Assembly (NCBI RefSeq): GCF_002420705.1
Contig: NZ_DIIM01000021.1
Span: forward strand, 659,293 to 665,325
DNA: 6,033 nt
Reading direction: 5' to 3'
From: Sphingobacterium sp. UBA5670
GTDB lineage: Bacteria; Bacteroidota; Bacteroidia; Sphingobacteriales; Sphingobacteriaceae
Below the pieces are notes generated by a model. The model saw nothing but the letters and a program-made list of their open reading frames with translations, was not told the origin of the DNA and searched no databases. Positions 1 through 5,882 of this stretch are shown one piece after another; position 1 is the first letter of the stretch; each line of letters starts with the position of its first letter. The translations under genes were made by a program, and so were the position numbers.

Positions 1-2
1 TT

Positions 3-671
3 TTTTTTTCAGCTAGCAATATAGTTCAGGCTTCCCAAATCCAAAATTCACCGCAAGAAACCCTGGGCAGCAACAAAGTGGACACCCTAAAGGTGAAGAT
101 TATCAACACAGAAAGCGTCAGGGCCAAAGAGCTAAAAAAAACAGCTTTTAGCCTTGTTCCATCAAGTTATATGATTCAATATGCAGGCTCCATTGGACTA
201 CTATCCACCGGTGCAGGCTGGGATTATGGCCGGAGCAAACAGTGGTCGACAGACTTTTTGGTTGGATACGTACCGAAATATGATACTGACCGACTTAAAC
301 TTACCTTAACGCTGCGTCAATCGTATACACCTTGGGAAATTAGACTCAATAAACAACTGATTTATCATCCTTTGCGTGCCGGTGCTTATCTCAATACGAC
401 GTTGGGAAAACAGTTTTGGTATAAAGAGCCCGACAAATATCCAAATAGCTACTATCGGTTTTCAACACGGCTGCGCATTAATATTTTTGCAGGTCAGGAC
501 TTCGTCTATAAAATTAAATCCAGCACTTCCTATTTCGAAGGAATAAAGTTTTATTATGATCTCCATACCAGTGACCTTTACCTAGTTAGCGGCGTGCAGA
601 ACAAATACCTTAAATTTGATGATTATATTGGACTCGCTTTAGGTGTCAAACTACAGATAAGGCGAAAATAG
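3..671 (+). CDS. Exported protein of unknown function, probable small outer-membrane beta-barrel; 5' end outside window
   Basis: The reading frame is open to the left edge, so the true start is not in the window. A GTG at 78 is possible, but the upstream codons read like the end of a signal peptide (FFSASNIVQA then SQ), so I treat the gene as 5'-truncated with 222 visible residues. The mature part is rich in aromatic residues and alternates polar and hydrophobic residues in short strands separated by turns, for example around WSTDFLVGYVPKY, LKLTLTLRQSY and the C-terminal YIGLALGVKLQIRRK. This is the usual look of a small Bacteroidota outer-membrane barrel. No catalytic or binding motif is visible and I do not recognise the family. 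It could instead be a periplasmic beta-rich protein. It ends with TAG, and the next gene lies on the opposite strand. The gene is certain to be coding; the barrel assignment is inference. Confidence 0.75.
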   Translation, partial: FFSASNIVQASQIQNSPQETLGSNKVDTLKVKIINTESVRAKELKKTAFSLVPSSYMIQYAGSIGLLSTGAGWDYGRSKQWSTDFLVGYVPKYDTDRLKLTLTLRQSYTPWEIRLNKQLIYHPLRAGAYLNTTLGKQFWYKEPDKYPNSYYRFSTRLRINIFAGQDFVYKIKSSTSYFEGIKFYYDLHTSDLYLVSGVQNKYLKFDDYIGLALGVKLQIRRK

Positions 672-731
672 AAAAAAATACAATCAACTCACTAACTTGC
701 TTAAGGTATTATCAAAACCAAGTGCAGCGCC

Positions 732-741
732 AAAACGTTTT
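732..741. repeat. 10-bp perfect palindrome in the 672-833 intergenic region
   Basis: AAAACGTTTT is perfectly self-complementary and is followed by A6 and T4 runs. It lies 60 bp after the stop of the left gene and about 90 bp beyond the end of the GH95 gene. Together with the T/A-rich stretch it could help end transcription of the left gene, but the pairing is weak. The role is unknown. Confidence 0.3.
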
Positions 742-773
742 AAAAAATTTTATATTTCTTCGCTGAGCGAAGA
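740..773 (-). terminator. Probable terminator of the GH95 gene
   Basis: TCTTCGC at 757-763 and GCGAAGA at 767-773 form a perfect 7-bp stem with a TGA loop. Read on the minus strand, the stem is followed by a T/A-rich stretch that includes a T6 run (about 741-756). It lies about 60 bp past the GH95 stop codon, in the right place and orientation. The U-run does not follow the stem directly, so this is a moderate terminator at best. On the plus strand the sequence after the stem is not T-rich. Confidence 0.5.
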
Positions 774-833
774 TCGGGTCAGTCCATTGCAATAGCCGCT
801 GAAAACATTAATATGGTTAAGGTTCTAGCACGA

Positions 834-3284
834 TCAGATTTTGATCTCCACCCTTTTACCAGCCGGCAGTTCAACATCAAGCAGTCTGCCGGCATATTTA
901 ATCTGGCACTTTTGGCGTTTTTTGGCCTTCGCCCCTGCGCTCAGCAATTTTCCGTTGGCCCATTTCAGATCAATTTCAATAGCACCACGTGCCATGAGTC
1001 CTTTGATTTCACCCGCTTTCCAGCTGTCGGGAAGTGCCGGAAGCAGTTCGATAAAATCTTCGTGGCTCTGCAGTAGCATCTCGGCCATGCCCGCGATCAC
1101 CCCAAAGTTGCCATCGATCTGAAACGGCGGACAGGCATCAAACAGATTGTAATACGTACCGCCGCCGCCATCGTATTTGGTATCCATATCCGCTGTAGGC
1201 CGCAATTGTTTATTGAGCAGCTTCAGAGCCCGGTTGCCCTGATGCAAGCGTGCCCATAATGCAATCTTCCAGGCATAGGTCCAGCCTACCCCGTCGTCGC
1301 CACGCTTTTCCAGCGACTGCTGTACAGCTTTTGCCAATTCGGGTGTTCGGCCGACCGTGATCTCATTGCCCGGATAAAGGGCAAAAAGGTGAGAAAGATG
1401 TCGGTGTGCCGGCTCGACCTCTTCAAACTCTTCAGCCCATTCCATCAGACGGCCATCGTGGCCGATTTTTGGACGGGCCAATTTAGCCTTCGATGTCTGC
1501 AGTCGATTTAAAAACTCGTCTTCTTTTAAGCCTAAGATCGCTGCGGAGCGAAGCGTATGGTCAAATAGGTTGTAGATGACCTGCTGATCGTGTGAAGGCC
1601 CCATGCTGATCTGCGCAGTGGAACCGTCAGGCGCTTTAAAAGAATTCTCCGGTGAAGGTGAAGGCCCTGAAACCAGCAGACCAGTTTTTGGGTCTGCTGT
1701 CAGCCAGTCCAGGTAAAAGGCCGAAGACCCTTTCAATATAGGGTAAGCCCAGCGCAGAAAAACTTTATCCTGCGTAAATGCGTAATGCTCCCAGACATGT
1801 TGGGCAATCCAGGCGCCCGCACCGATGTGCATCCCCCAGCTGGCACTTTCACCCGGAGAAGTATAACCCCAAACATTTGTAATCGGATGGAGTGCCCACC
1901 CCTGCATACCATACTGAATCTTGGCGGTTTTGCTTCCCGGCGCTACAAGTGAAGCAATGAGGTCCATCAACGGACGATGCGATTCGGATAGATTGGCCAC
2001 TTCCGCAGGCCAGTAGTTCATCTGCACATTGATATCGGTATGATAATCGCCATTCCAGGGCGTCTGTATCTTGTTGGCCCAGATACCCTGCAGATTTGCC
2101 GGCAACCCACCTGCCCTCGAAGATGAAAGCAAGAGGTAACGGCCATATTGAAAATAAAGCGGATATAAAGCCTGTTCATTTCCCGAGCGGAAATTATTGG
2201 CCATGAGCTCATTGGTCGGAAGATTAGGGGTATCATTTTCCAGCTGAAAACTCACCCGTTTCATAAAGGAAGAAAAATCCCTGCTATGGCGATCTTTTAA
2301 TGTCGCGTATGATTTAGCTATAGCCGATTTAATAATAGCCAGATGCTCCTTTTGATAATTGGCATTGGTATAATCCGGATAATGCTGTTTATAGTTTGTT
2401 TTTGCCGTGACGATAAGTGTGACCGCATTGGCCCCTTCTATTTGTACTCCGCCTTTGGTCTGGCTGCTGATCCGTCCCCCATCGATAATGGGTGTCACCT
2501 GGGTCTCATAGCGCATGCCATCTCCGCCTCGACCATTATCGAGCACACCGAACATGCGTAGCCCATGGAATGCCGTTATTTCGGTGGCAAACCTTTCCGG
2601 CCGGTCCAGATTGAAAAGCACATTGATTGCGGCGGCTTTATCGGCAGTAAGGCGTATCACGATTGCCTGATCGGGATGGCTGGCAAAGATCTCACGGGTA
2701 AACCTGATCCCGTTTTGGACAAAAGAACTGGAAGCAATACCGTTTATCAGATCCAGTTCGCGGTGATAATCCCGGTAAGGCGCGTCAGTACCAAAGTCCA
2801 GGCGCAGATCGCCCAAGGTCTGGAAACACCCAAAAGGCACATTGGCTCCATTGCCACTTCCCGAACCCTTTCCCTTTGTAACCTGGGTCTGATTGGTCAG
2901 TTCGGTCGCTTCCTTGTATTTCCCTTGAAAGAGCAGTTCACGGATTTTTGGCAGAGACTGCGAAGCCGCAGGATTGTCCCCTTCGTCGAAGCTGCCACTC
3001 CAAAGCGTCATTTCATTGAGCTGGATCCGTTCGCGGTTGACATCCCCAAAGACCATCGCACCCAAGCTACCATTGCCAATAGGCAAGGCCTTTAACCATT
3101 CGGGATCACTTTCCCAGCCATTTTTGGAGTCTACAGCCAGGGCGTTTGCAGGCTGCTCAAACCAGATTTTGTTTGCCTTTTTGACCTGGTTCTGTGCGCT
3201 GGCAACAGCTGCTGAAAGCAGCAGGTAGCAGGTTAGACCCCGACGGATACGATAAAGATTGCTTAGGATTGGGTGATATTTCAT
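834..3284 (-). CDS. Secreted glycoside hydrolase family 95, probable exo-alpha-L-fucosidase
   Basis: The 816-residue product has the usual GH95 length and order. A type I signal peptide spans residues 1-30 (hydrophobic core 18-28, cleavage after AVASA, mature start Q31). The N-terminal beta-domain runs from about 38 to 300 with the hallmark ALPIGNGSLGAMVFG and IQLNEMTLWSG. The (alpha/alpha)6 catalytic barrel runs from about 330 to 735 and a short beta-domain ends the protein. Mapped from memory of Bifidobacterium AfcA, the general acid is E546 in PSPSPEN, the base-assisting aspartate is D724 in PPFQIDGNFG, and the HxNxN motif is H415-T-D417-I-N419 in DYHTDINVQMNYWPAE. H415 is the residue type linked to fucosidase rather than L-galactosidase activity. 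D417 replaces the first catalytic asparagine. The family releases terminal alpha-1,2-linked L-fucose by inversion; here it would act in the periplasm or at the cell surface. There is one plausible start and no Shine-Dalgarno sequence. No SusC/D neighbour is seen. The family is near certain; the substrate is inferred. Confidence 0.96.
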   Translation of the reverse strand: MKYHPILSNLYRIRRGLTCYLLLSAAVASAQNQVKKANKIWFEQPANALAVDSKNGWESDPEWLKALPIGNGSLGAMVFGDVNRERIQLNEMTLWSGSFDEGDNPAASQSLPKIRELLFQGKYKEATELTNQTQVTKGKGSGSGNGANVPFGCFQTLGDLRLDFGTDAPYRDYHRELDLINGIASSSFVQNGIRFTREIFASHPDQAIVIRLTADKAAAINVLFNLDRPERFATEITAFHGLRMFGVLDNGRGGDGMRYETQVTPIIDGGRISSQTKGGVQIEGANAVTLIVTAKTNYKQHYPDYTNANYQKEHLAIIKSAIAKSYATLKDRHSRDFSSFMKRVSFQLENDTPNLPTNELMANNFRSGNEQALYPLYFQYGRYLLLSSSRAGGLPANLQGIWANKIQTPWNGDYHTDINVQMNYWPAEVANLSESHRPLMDLIASLVAPGSKTAKIQYGMQGWALHPITNVWGYTSPGESASWGMHIGAGAWIAQHVWEHYAFTQDKVFLRWAYPILKGSSAFYLDWLTADPKTGLLVSGPSPSPENSFKAPDGSTAQISMGPSHDQQVIYNLFDHTLRSAAILGLKEDEFLNRLQTSKAKLARPKIGHDGRLMEWAEEFEEVEPAHRHLSHLFALYPGNEITVGRTPELAKAVQQSLEKRGDDGVGWTYAWKIALWARLHQGNRALKLLNKQLRPTADMDTKYDGGGGTYYNLFDACPPFQIDGNFGVIAGMAEMLLQSHEDFIELLPALPDSWKAGEIKGLMARGAIEIDLKWANGKLLSAGAKAKKRQKCQIKYAGRLLDVELPAGKRVEIKI

Positions 3285-3300
3285 TGCGGTTTATAAATCG

Positions 3301-3404
3301 GTATGTGTTTAAATCTAACTATTCAATGCGAACGGTTTCCTGTAGAAAGGAGCAGGACCTCCGTCTTACATCAAAAATAATTATCCAGTTTTATAAACAC
3401 ATAC
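3301..3404. promoter_or_regulatory. Widely spaced 11-bp inverted repeat upstream of the GH95 gene
   Basis: GTATGTGTTTA at 3301-3311 is the exact reverse complement of TAAACACATAC at 3394-3404, with 82 bp between the arms. The heptamer TTATAAA also occurs at 3291-3297 and 3391-3397, exactly 100 bp apart. One arm overlaps the expected -33 region of the GH95 promoter at 3372-3379 and the other lies 17 bp before the start codon. This looks like two binding sites for one regulator, possibly acting by looping. Chance occurrence in AT-rich DNA cannot be excluded, and the binding protein is unknown. Confidence 0.45.
3372..3379 (-). promoter_or_regulatory. Putative -7 element of the GH95 promoter
   Basis: On the minus strand this reads TATTTTTG, an exact match to the Bacteroidota -7 consensus TAnnTTTG. 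Eighteen bases upstream is TGTG (3398-3401), one mismatch from the -33 TTTG element, with slightly short spacing. The implied transcript starts near 3365 and has a leader of about 80 nt. A weaker alternative is TAGATTTA at 3310-3317, for which I see no -33 partner. Confidence 0.4.
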
Positions 3405-3475
3405 ACTTTATTGCTCTTTTCCGATGCCATATTAACCTATTGGCAAAGTTATGGGGCTTTTTTCGGCATCCAGCA

Positions 3476-4078
3476 TTACACTTTAGCTCTTATACGGCTC
3501 AGTGTGGATTGCGTTATCCCTAAATACGAAGCGATAATCCCCAATGGTGTACGTTTTAATATATTAGGATGGCGTTCCATGAGATTTCTGTACCGCTCAA
3601 TGGCGGGCAACATCCGCAGCTCATTGGCTTTCTCTTCACTTTTGATATAGTAGCGTTCTGTCAATACTCTACCGATGAAATTAAATTCGGGAAATTGATG
3701 ATATAAATCATTCAGTTTGTCGTAGCTCAGGACCAATAAGCTACAAGGTTCGAGCGTCTCAAGCGTTTCGAAGCTCGGTTTTTGACTGAAAAAACTATAG
3801 ACAGCAATTGCAAGCTCTCCTTCAAAAAGTAACCAGGAGCTGATCTCGTTGCCCGCCGGATCAATATAATAAGAACGGACACCACCCTTCAGGATAAAGT
3901 AGATCTGCTTTTGCACCTTTCCAATATCAATAAGGCGAACCTTGGCTTCCACATCGATTACATAGCTATACGTTTCAATCAGCTGTTTTAAACCCTCCGA
4001 CAGCGGATGAATGCTTTCAAACAGCTTTAAAATTAGATCTGTGGCCGGTTGGCTATATTGACTGGTCTTTTTTTGCAT
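3476..4078 (-). CDS. Crp/Fnr-family transcriptional regulator
   Basis: The 200-residue product has the two-part layout of this family. A cyclic-nucleotide-binding-type beta-roll spans about 20-125, with the recognisable IYFILKGGVRSYYIDPAGNEI, followed by a long dimer helix at about 125-155. A C-terminal helix-turn-helix lies at about 176-198 (RTPLGIIASYLGITQSTLSRIR). The phosphate-pocket signature of true cAMP receptors (a GE...RSA-type loop) is not evident, so cAMP binding is doubtful. No cysteine cluster for an Fnr iron-sulfur centre is present; a single Cys lies near 112. Bacteroidota carry many such short paralogues with unknown signals. No alternative start lies near the N terminus. A 13-bp palindrome inside its putative promoter suggests autoregulation. 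The GH95 gene starts 191 bp downstream on the same strand, so control of that gene is possible but unproven. Family assignment is firm; ligand and targets are unknown. Confidence 0.94.
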   Translation of the reverse strand: MQKKTSQYSQPATDLILKLFESIHPLSEGLKQLIETYSYVIDVEAKVRLIDIGKVQKQIYFILKGGVRSYYIDPAGNEISSWLLFEGELAIAVYSFFSQKPSFETLETLEPCSLLVLSYDKLNDLYHQFPEFNFIGRVLTERYYIKSEEKANELRMLPAIERYRNLMERHPNILKRTPLGIIASYLGITQSTLSRIRAKV

Positions 4079-4082
4079 ACAA

Positions 4083-4114
4083 TGAATATATCACAATAAT
4101 TGTGTGTCAACAAA
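4083..4114 (-). promoter_or_regulatory. Putative promoter of the Crp/Fnr gene
   Basis: On the minus strand a TTTG (4111-4114, end of a T6G run) is followed after exactly 20 bases by TATATTCA (4083-4090), which matches TAnnTTTG at six of eight positions. The spacing fits the 19-21 bp of the Bacteroidota promoter. A TTGACA (4105-4110) is also present but lacks a convincing partner. The implied transcription start falls at or within a few bases of the ATG at 4078, so the message would be leaderless or nearly so. Confidence 0.45.
4092..4104. promoter_or_regulatory. 13-bp palindrome, probable operator in the Crp/Fnr promoter
   Basis: CACAATAATTGTG has perfect 6-bp arms around one central base. 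It lies entirely inside the 20-bp spacer of the putative Crp/Fnr promoter and 14 bp before the start codon. A protein bound there would block RNA polymerase, so simple autorepression is the natural reading. The TTGTG/CACAA half-site resembles the TGTGA half-site of E. coli CRP only loosely. Which protein binds is inference. Confidence 0.55.
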
Positions 4115-4146
4115 AAATCCCCCTAAAATACACCATAAACAGTCTA

Positions 4147-4172
4147 TATTTTTTGCTTTTTGGCAAAAAATA
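4147..4172. repeat. 26-bp inverted repeat in the divergent intergenic region
   Basis: TATTTTTTGC (4147-4156) and GCAAAAAATA (4163-4172) pair perfectly over 10 bp around the 6-base loop TTTTTG. It lies between the divergently transcribed Crp/Fnr gene and the small membrane-protein gene, ending 27 bp before the latter's ATG. Neither strand shows a normal terminator context and no transcript should end here, so an operator or a leader hairpin for the rightward gene is more likely. The AT-rich arms make a chance origin possible. Confidence 0.45.
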
Positions 4173-4199
4173 CATTCCACAAACTGCTAGACTTTGGGT

Positions 4200-4583
4200 A
4201 TGAAACGTAAGCTCATCAAATGGAGTATATTATTTATACTTGCATTGCCTAACCTTCCCGTTGTTGGAATCATAATTCTTGCAGAAATTGATCAAGGCTA
4301 TTTTCGCTATGCGAATGCGGATGGTTCTTATACGGGTATCGAACATATCGACATTTTTTCACCCTGGAAGAATAAAACTCTAAGTTACTATTTTTCAGAA
4401 GCTACGAGACCAAAAGCCGCAAATATGGAAATCTATCGGCTTTATAAGATAAATCCGCTGTGCTTTTGGCGATGGCGGTATTATTTAACTGTCAGCAGAC
4501 ATTTCACCTATAGGAACTGGGATGAAATCAAAAAAAATAGAACTATTCCACCCTCTGTTAACACGAGATGGCAAAAATTTTAG
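4200..4583 (+). CDS. Small membrane-anchored protein of unknown function
   Basis: I chose the ATG at 4200 over an in-frame TTG two codons upstream because it gives the canonical start MKRKLIKW. The product has 127 residues. After a basic N terminus, one hydrophobic segment spans about 8-29 (SILFILALPNLPVVGIIILA), which could be an uncleaved anchor or, less likely, a signal peptide. The rest is hydrophilic and aromatic, with FSPWKNKTLSYYF near 53-65 and the tryptophan-rich YKINPLCFWRWRYYL near 82-96, then a basic C terminus. With the positive-inside rule the N terminus would be cytoplasmic and the body periplasmic. I do not recognise the family and see no catalytic motif. It is transcribed away from the Crp/Fnr gene and shares its intergenic region, so it may share control. 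Base composition is AT-rich like the AraC gene, which supports it as a resident gene. Confidence 0.75.
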   Translation: MKRKLIKWSILFILALPNLPVVGIIILAEIDQGYFRYANADGSYTGIEHIDIFSPWKNKTLSYYFSEATRPKAANMEIYRLYKINPLCFWRWRYYLTVSRHFTYRNWDEIKKNRTIPPSVNTRWQKF

Positions 4584-4611
4584 CGATTTAAAACGCATCA
4601 AAAAGTAATAT

Positions 4612-4648
4612 TTTACATGATTTTAAGCTTTTTATACATGACTTTTAA
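4612..4648 (+). promoter_or_regulatory. 21-bp-period direct repeat, candidate AraC-family binding site
   Basis: TTTACATGATTTTAAG (4612-4627) and TATACATGACTTTTAA (4633-4648) match at 13 of 16 positions when offset by 21 bp, with the core ACATGA conserved. Two half-sites in direct orientation two helical turns apart is the classic layout for AraC-family regulators. It lies just upstream of the putative promoter of the AraC gene, about 95 bp before its start, so autoregulation is the simple reading. The link to this particular protein is inference. Confidence 0.5.
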
Positions 4649-4667
4649 TCGTTAAAAGACGTTTTTT
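4642..4667 (+). terminator. Possible terminator of the small membrane-protein gene
   Basis: CTTTTAA (4642-4648) and TTAAAAG (4652-4658) form a perfect 7-bp stem with a TCG loop, followed after ACG by a T6 run (4662-4667). It lies about 60 bp beyond the TAG at 4583. The stem is almost all A-T pairs and therefore weak. It overlaps the second half-site of the direct repeat, so the palindrome might belong to the operator instead. Confidence 0.4.
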
Positions 4668-4699
4668 GAGTTATCATTTTCAATCAATTATAAGGTTTG
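4665..4699 (+). promoter_or_regulatory. Putative promoter of the AraC-family gene
   Basis: TTTG (4665-4668) and AAGGTTTG (4692-4699, seven of eight matches to TAnnTTTG; TA sits one base further upstream at 4691) suggest a Bacteroidota promoter. The spacer is 23 bp, a little longer than the usual 19-21. The implied start near 4706 leaves a leader of about 36 nt. The direct repeat at 4612-4648 would then lie at roughly -58 to -94, a usual place for an activator. Confidence 0.35.
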
Positions 4700-4741
4700 G
4701 TATACATTCCCCTTTATATCATTAAAATATTTTAAGAATCT

Positions 4742-5614
4742 ATGCGACCAATTTATGCGAAAGCACTTTCAAATTTAGGAAACAGGATTTTTGAAATCCG
4801 ACGGGAAACTTGTCCCAAACTTCTTTCCGAGTACCATTTTCACAATGAATGCCAGCTTACCTACATCATTAAGGGTAATGGCCAAAGCTGCATTGGAGAT
4901 CAACTGGAAGACTTTGAAAGCGATGAACTGACTTTTATTGGTCCTGGCTTGCCGCACGTTTGGCACCATGAGAATACAGCCTTCTTCGAGGGTCAAAGCG
5001 CCGAATCCATAACATTGATTTTCGACCCAGAAGGCCTGCAGTCCTTTTGTCCCTTATTATTTGAAATATCTCAGCTCAATGACTTCCTCGAAAAATCGAG
5101 GCAGGGCATGTTATTTTATGGAGAAACAAAAAATAAGCTAAAAAAAATACTACGAAAAATGGTCTCTGCACCTGATATACAAAAAACGGCCTATCTCTTT
5201 AAATCCTTGGCAATTCTTCTTCATACCAAAGAATATAGCATACTATCCGATAAGCTTTATATTGATGGACTGTCCCTAAAGGATGGAGAAATTATTTTTA
5301 GTATATACAATTATGTTTTTGAAAATTTTAACGATGAAATTTCCCTAGATGAGGCCGCTAAGCTGGCGAACCTGACCAAACCCTCCTTTTGCCGATTTTT
5401 CAAAGCACGCACACGGAAAACGTTTTCAAAGTTTGTCAATGAAGTACGGATTAATGAAGCCTGCAGACTTCTGGCCAGGGACGAAACCCCCATCACCCAT
5501 ATCGCTTACGCCTGCGGTTTCAATTCTCTGCCCAACTTCAACAAATTCTTTAAATCAATAAAGGGGATTACTCCTTCCGATTATAAAAATAAGCTGCTGT
5601 TCCCTAAAAGTTAA
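4742..5614 (+). CDS. AraC/XylS-family transcriptional regulator with N-terminal cupin domain
   Basis: The 290-residue product has the standard length and order. An N-terminal cupin sensor domain spans about 10-100 and shows HFHNE (H32, H34, E36), GNGQ near 45-48 and GLPHVWHH with H72 near 69-76, a pattern that could hold a metal or a small ligand. A linker and helical region follow to about 185. The C-terminal DNA-binding domain has two helix-turn-helix units: about 198-222 (ISLDEAAKLANLTKPSFCRFF) and about 250-271 (PITHIAYACGFNSLPNFNKFF), ending with the family signature GITPSDYK. The start is the only nearby ATG and has no Shine-Dalgarno sequence. It stands alone on the plus strand with a candidate binding site just upstream, which suggests autoregulation. 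Many Bacteroidota homologues with this cupin layout respond to sugars or govern carbohydrate genes, but the ligand here is unknown. Local G+C is very low (for example 12 of 60 bases at 5281-5340). Confidence 0.96.
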   Translation: MRPIYAKALSNLGNRIFEIRRETCPKLLSEYHFHNECQLTYIIKGNGQSCIGDQLEDFESDELTFIGPGLPHVWHHENTAFFEGQSAESITLIFDPEGLQSFCPLLFEISQLNDFLEKSRQGMLFYGETKNKLKKILRKMVSAPDIQKTAYLFKSLAILLHTKEYSILSDKLYIDGLSLKDGEIIFSIYNYVFENFNDEISLDEAAKLANLTKPSFCRFFKARTRKTFSKFVNEVRINEACRLLARDETPITHIAYACGFNSLPNFNKFFKSIKGITPSDYKNKLLFPKS

Positions 5615-5625
5615 TGCGGCCTAAG

Positions 5626-5674
5626 AAAAAAATATCATCACCTGGCATAAAGTACTATATGCCAGGTGATGATA
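5626..5674 (-). terminator. Strong hairpin terminator between convergent genes
   Basis: TATCATCACCTGGCATA (5633-5649) and its exact complement (5658-5674) form a perfect 17-bp stem with an 8-base loop that itself contains the palindrome AGTACT. On the minus strand the stem runs straight into T7 (5626-5632), giving a textbook intrinsic terminator for the minus-strand remnant that stops at 5693. It also lies 18 bp after the AraC stop and can end that transcript from the other side, although the T-run is missing in that direction. Confidence 0.88.
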
Positions 5675-5692
5675 AGTTATAATTAGGACTAA

Positions 5693-5857
5693 CTATTTGC
5701 TTCTCATACAACGTATACCCATGGCATTGTTTTGATAGTTAGACAATATTTTAGTCTTGAAAACTCCGTTCTGACTGTATAACATACCGCCAAAACATTC
5801 CTTTCGGTAGCGTCGAATTGGACGGTTGGACAGCGCTGCCTTTACCGCGCATTGCGG
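5693..5857 (-). pseudogene. Remnant: C-terminal end of a FISUMP-type (Fibrobacter succinogenes major paralogous domain) protein
   Basis: Reading the minus strand back from a TAG at 5693-5695 gives 54 open codons to a TGA at 5858-5860. The last residues, NNAMGIRCMRSK, match the characteristic end of FISUMP/DUF1566-like surface proteins (GFSVRCVR-type, just before the stop), preceded by a strand-like GGMLYSQNGVFKTK. The upstream residues of this frame (SNRPIRRYRKE) do not look like the family. If one base of the A4 run at 5792-5795 is dropped, the upstream part moves to another frame that reads SAVQPSNSTLPKGMFGGMLYSQ, which flows better and extends to about 5870. There is no start codon or signal peptide, and the normal domain is far longer. 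I read it as a 5'-deleted, probably frameshifted gene end that kept its terminator. Such proteins are usually secreted or surface lipoproteins. The family call rests on the short C-terminal motif only. Confidence 0.45.
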
Positions 5858-5882
5858 TCATGAGAAAATCAAGATTTGAAAC

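Noticed and set aside
1..9. Run of nine T at the window start as a phase-variation tract
   Set aside because: It is cut by the window edge, so its true length and place in the gene cannot be judged. It encodes Phe codons consistent with a signal-peptide core.
813..1122. Open plus-strand frames of 87 and 93 codons at the end of the GH95 gene
   Set aside because: They lie antisense within the clearly coding GH95 3' region and have no recognisable motif. They are by-products of its high G+C.
2343..3228. Several plus-strand open frames of 72-176 codons inside the GH95 gene
   Set aside because: They are antisense to conserved GH95 domain sequence and show no family features, so they are shadow frames.
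3423..3470. GATGCC / GGCATC inverted repeat as a terminator for the Crp/Fnr gene
   Set aside because: The arms are 6 bp with a 36-base loop and no T-run follows on the minus strand. It is too weak to call.
3194..3650. Plus-strand frames of 109 and 79 codons across the GH95 leader and the Crp/Fnr 3' end
   Set aside because: They run across both coding and regulatory DNA, overlap the helix-turn-helix codons of the regulator antisense, and have no protein-like character.
4194..4199. TTG start two codons before the ATG of the small membrane protein
   Set aside because: The ATG at 4200 gives a standard basic N terminus, and TTG starts are rare. No ribosome-binding signal favours it.
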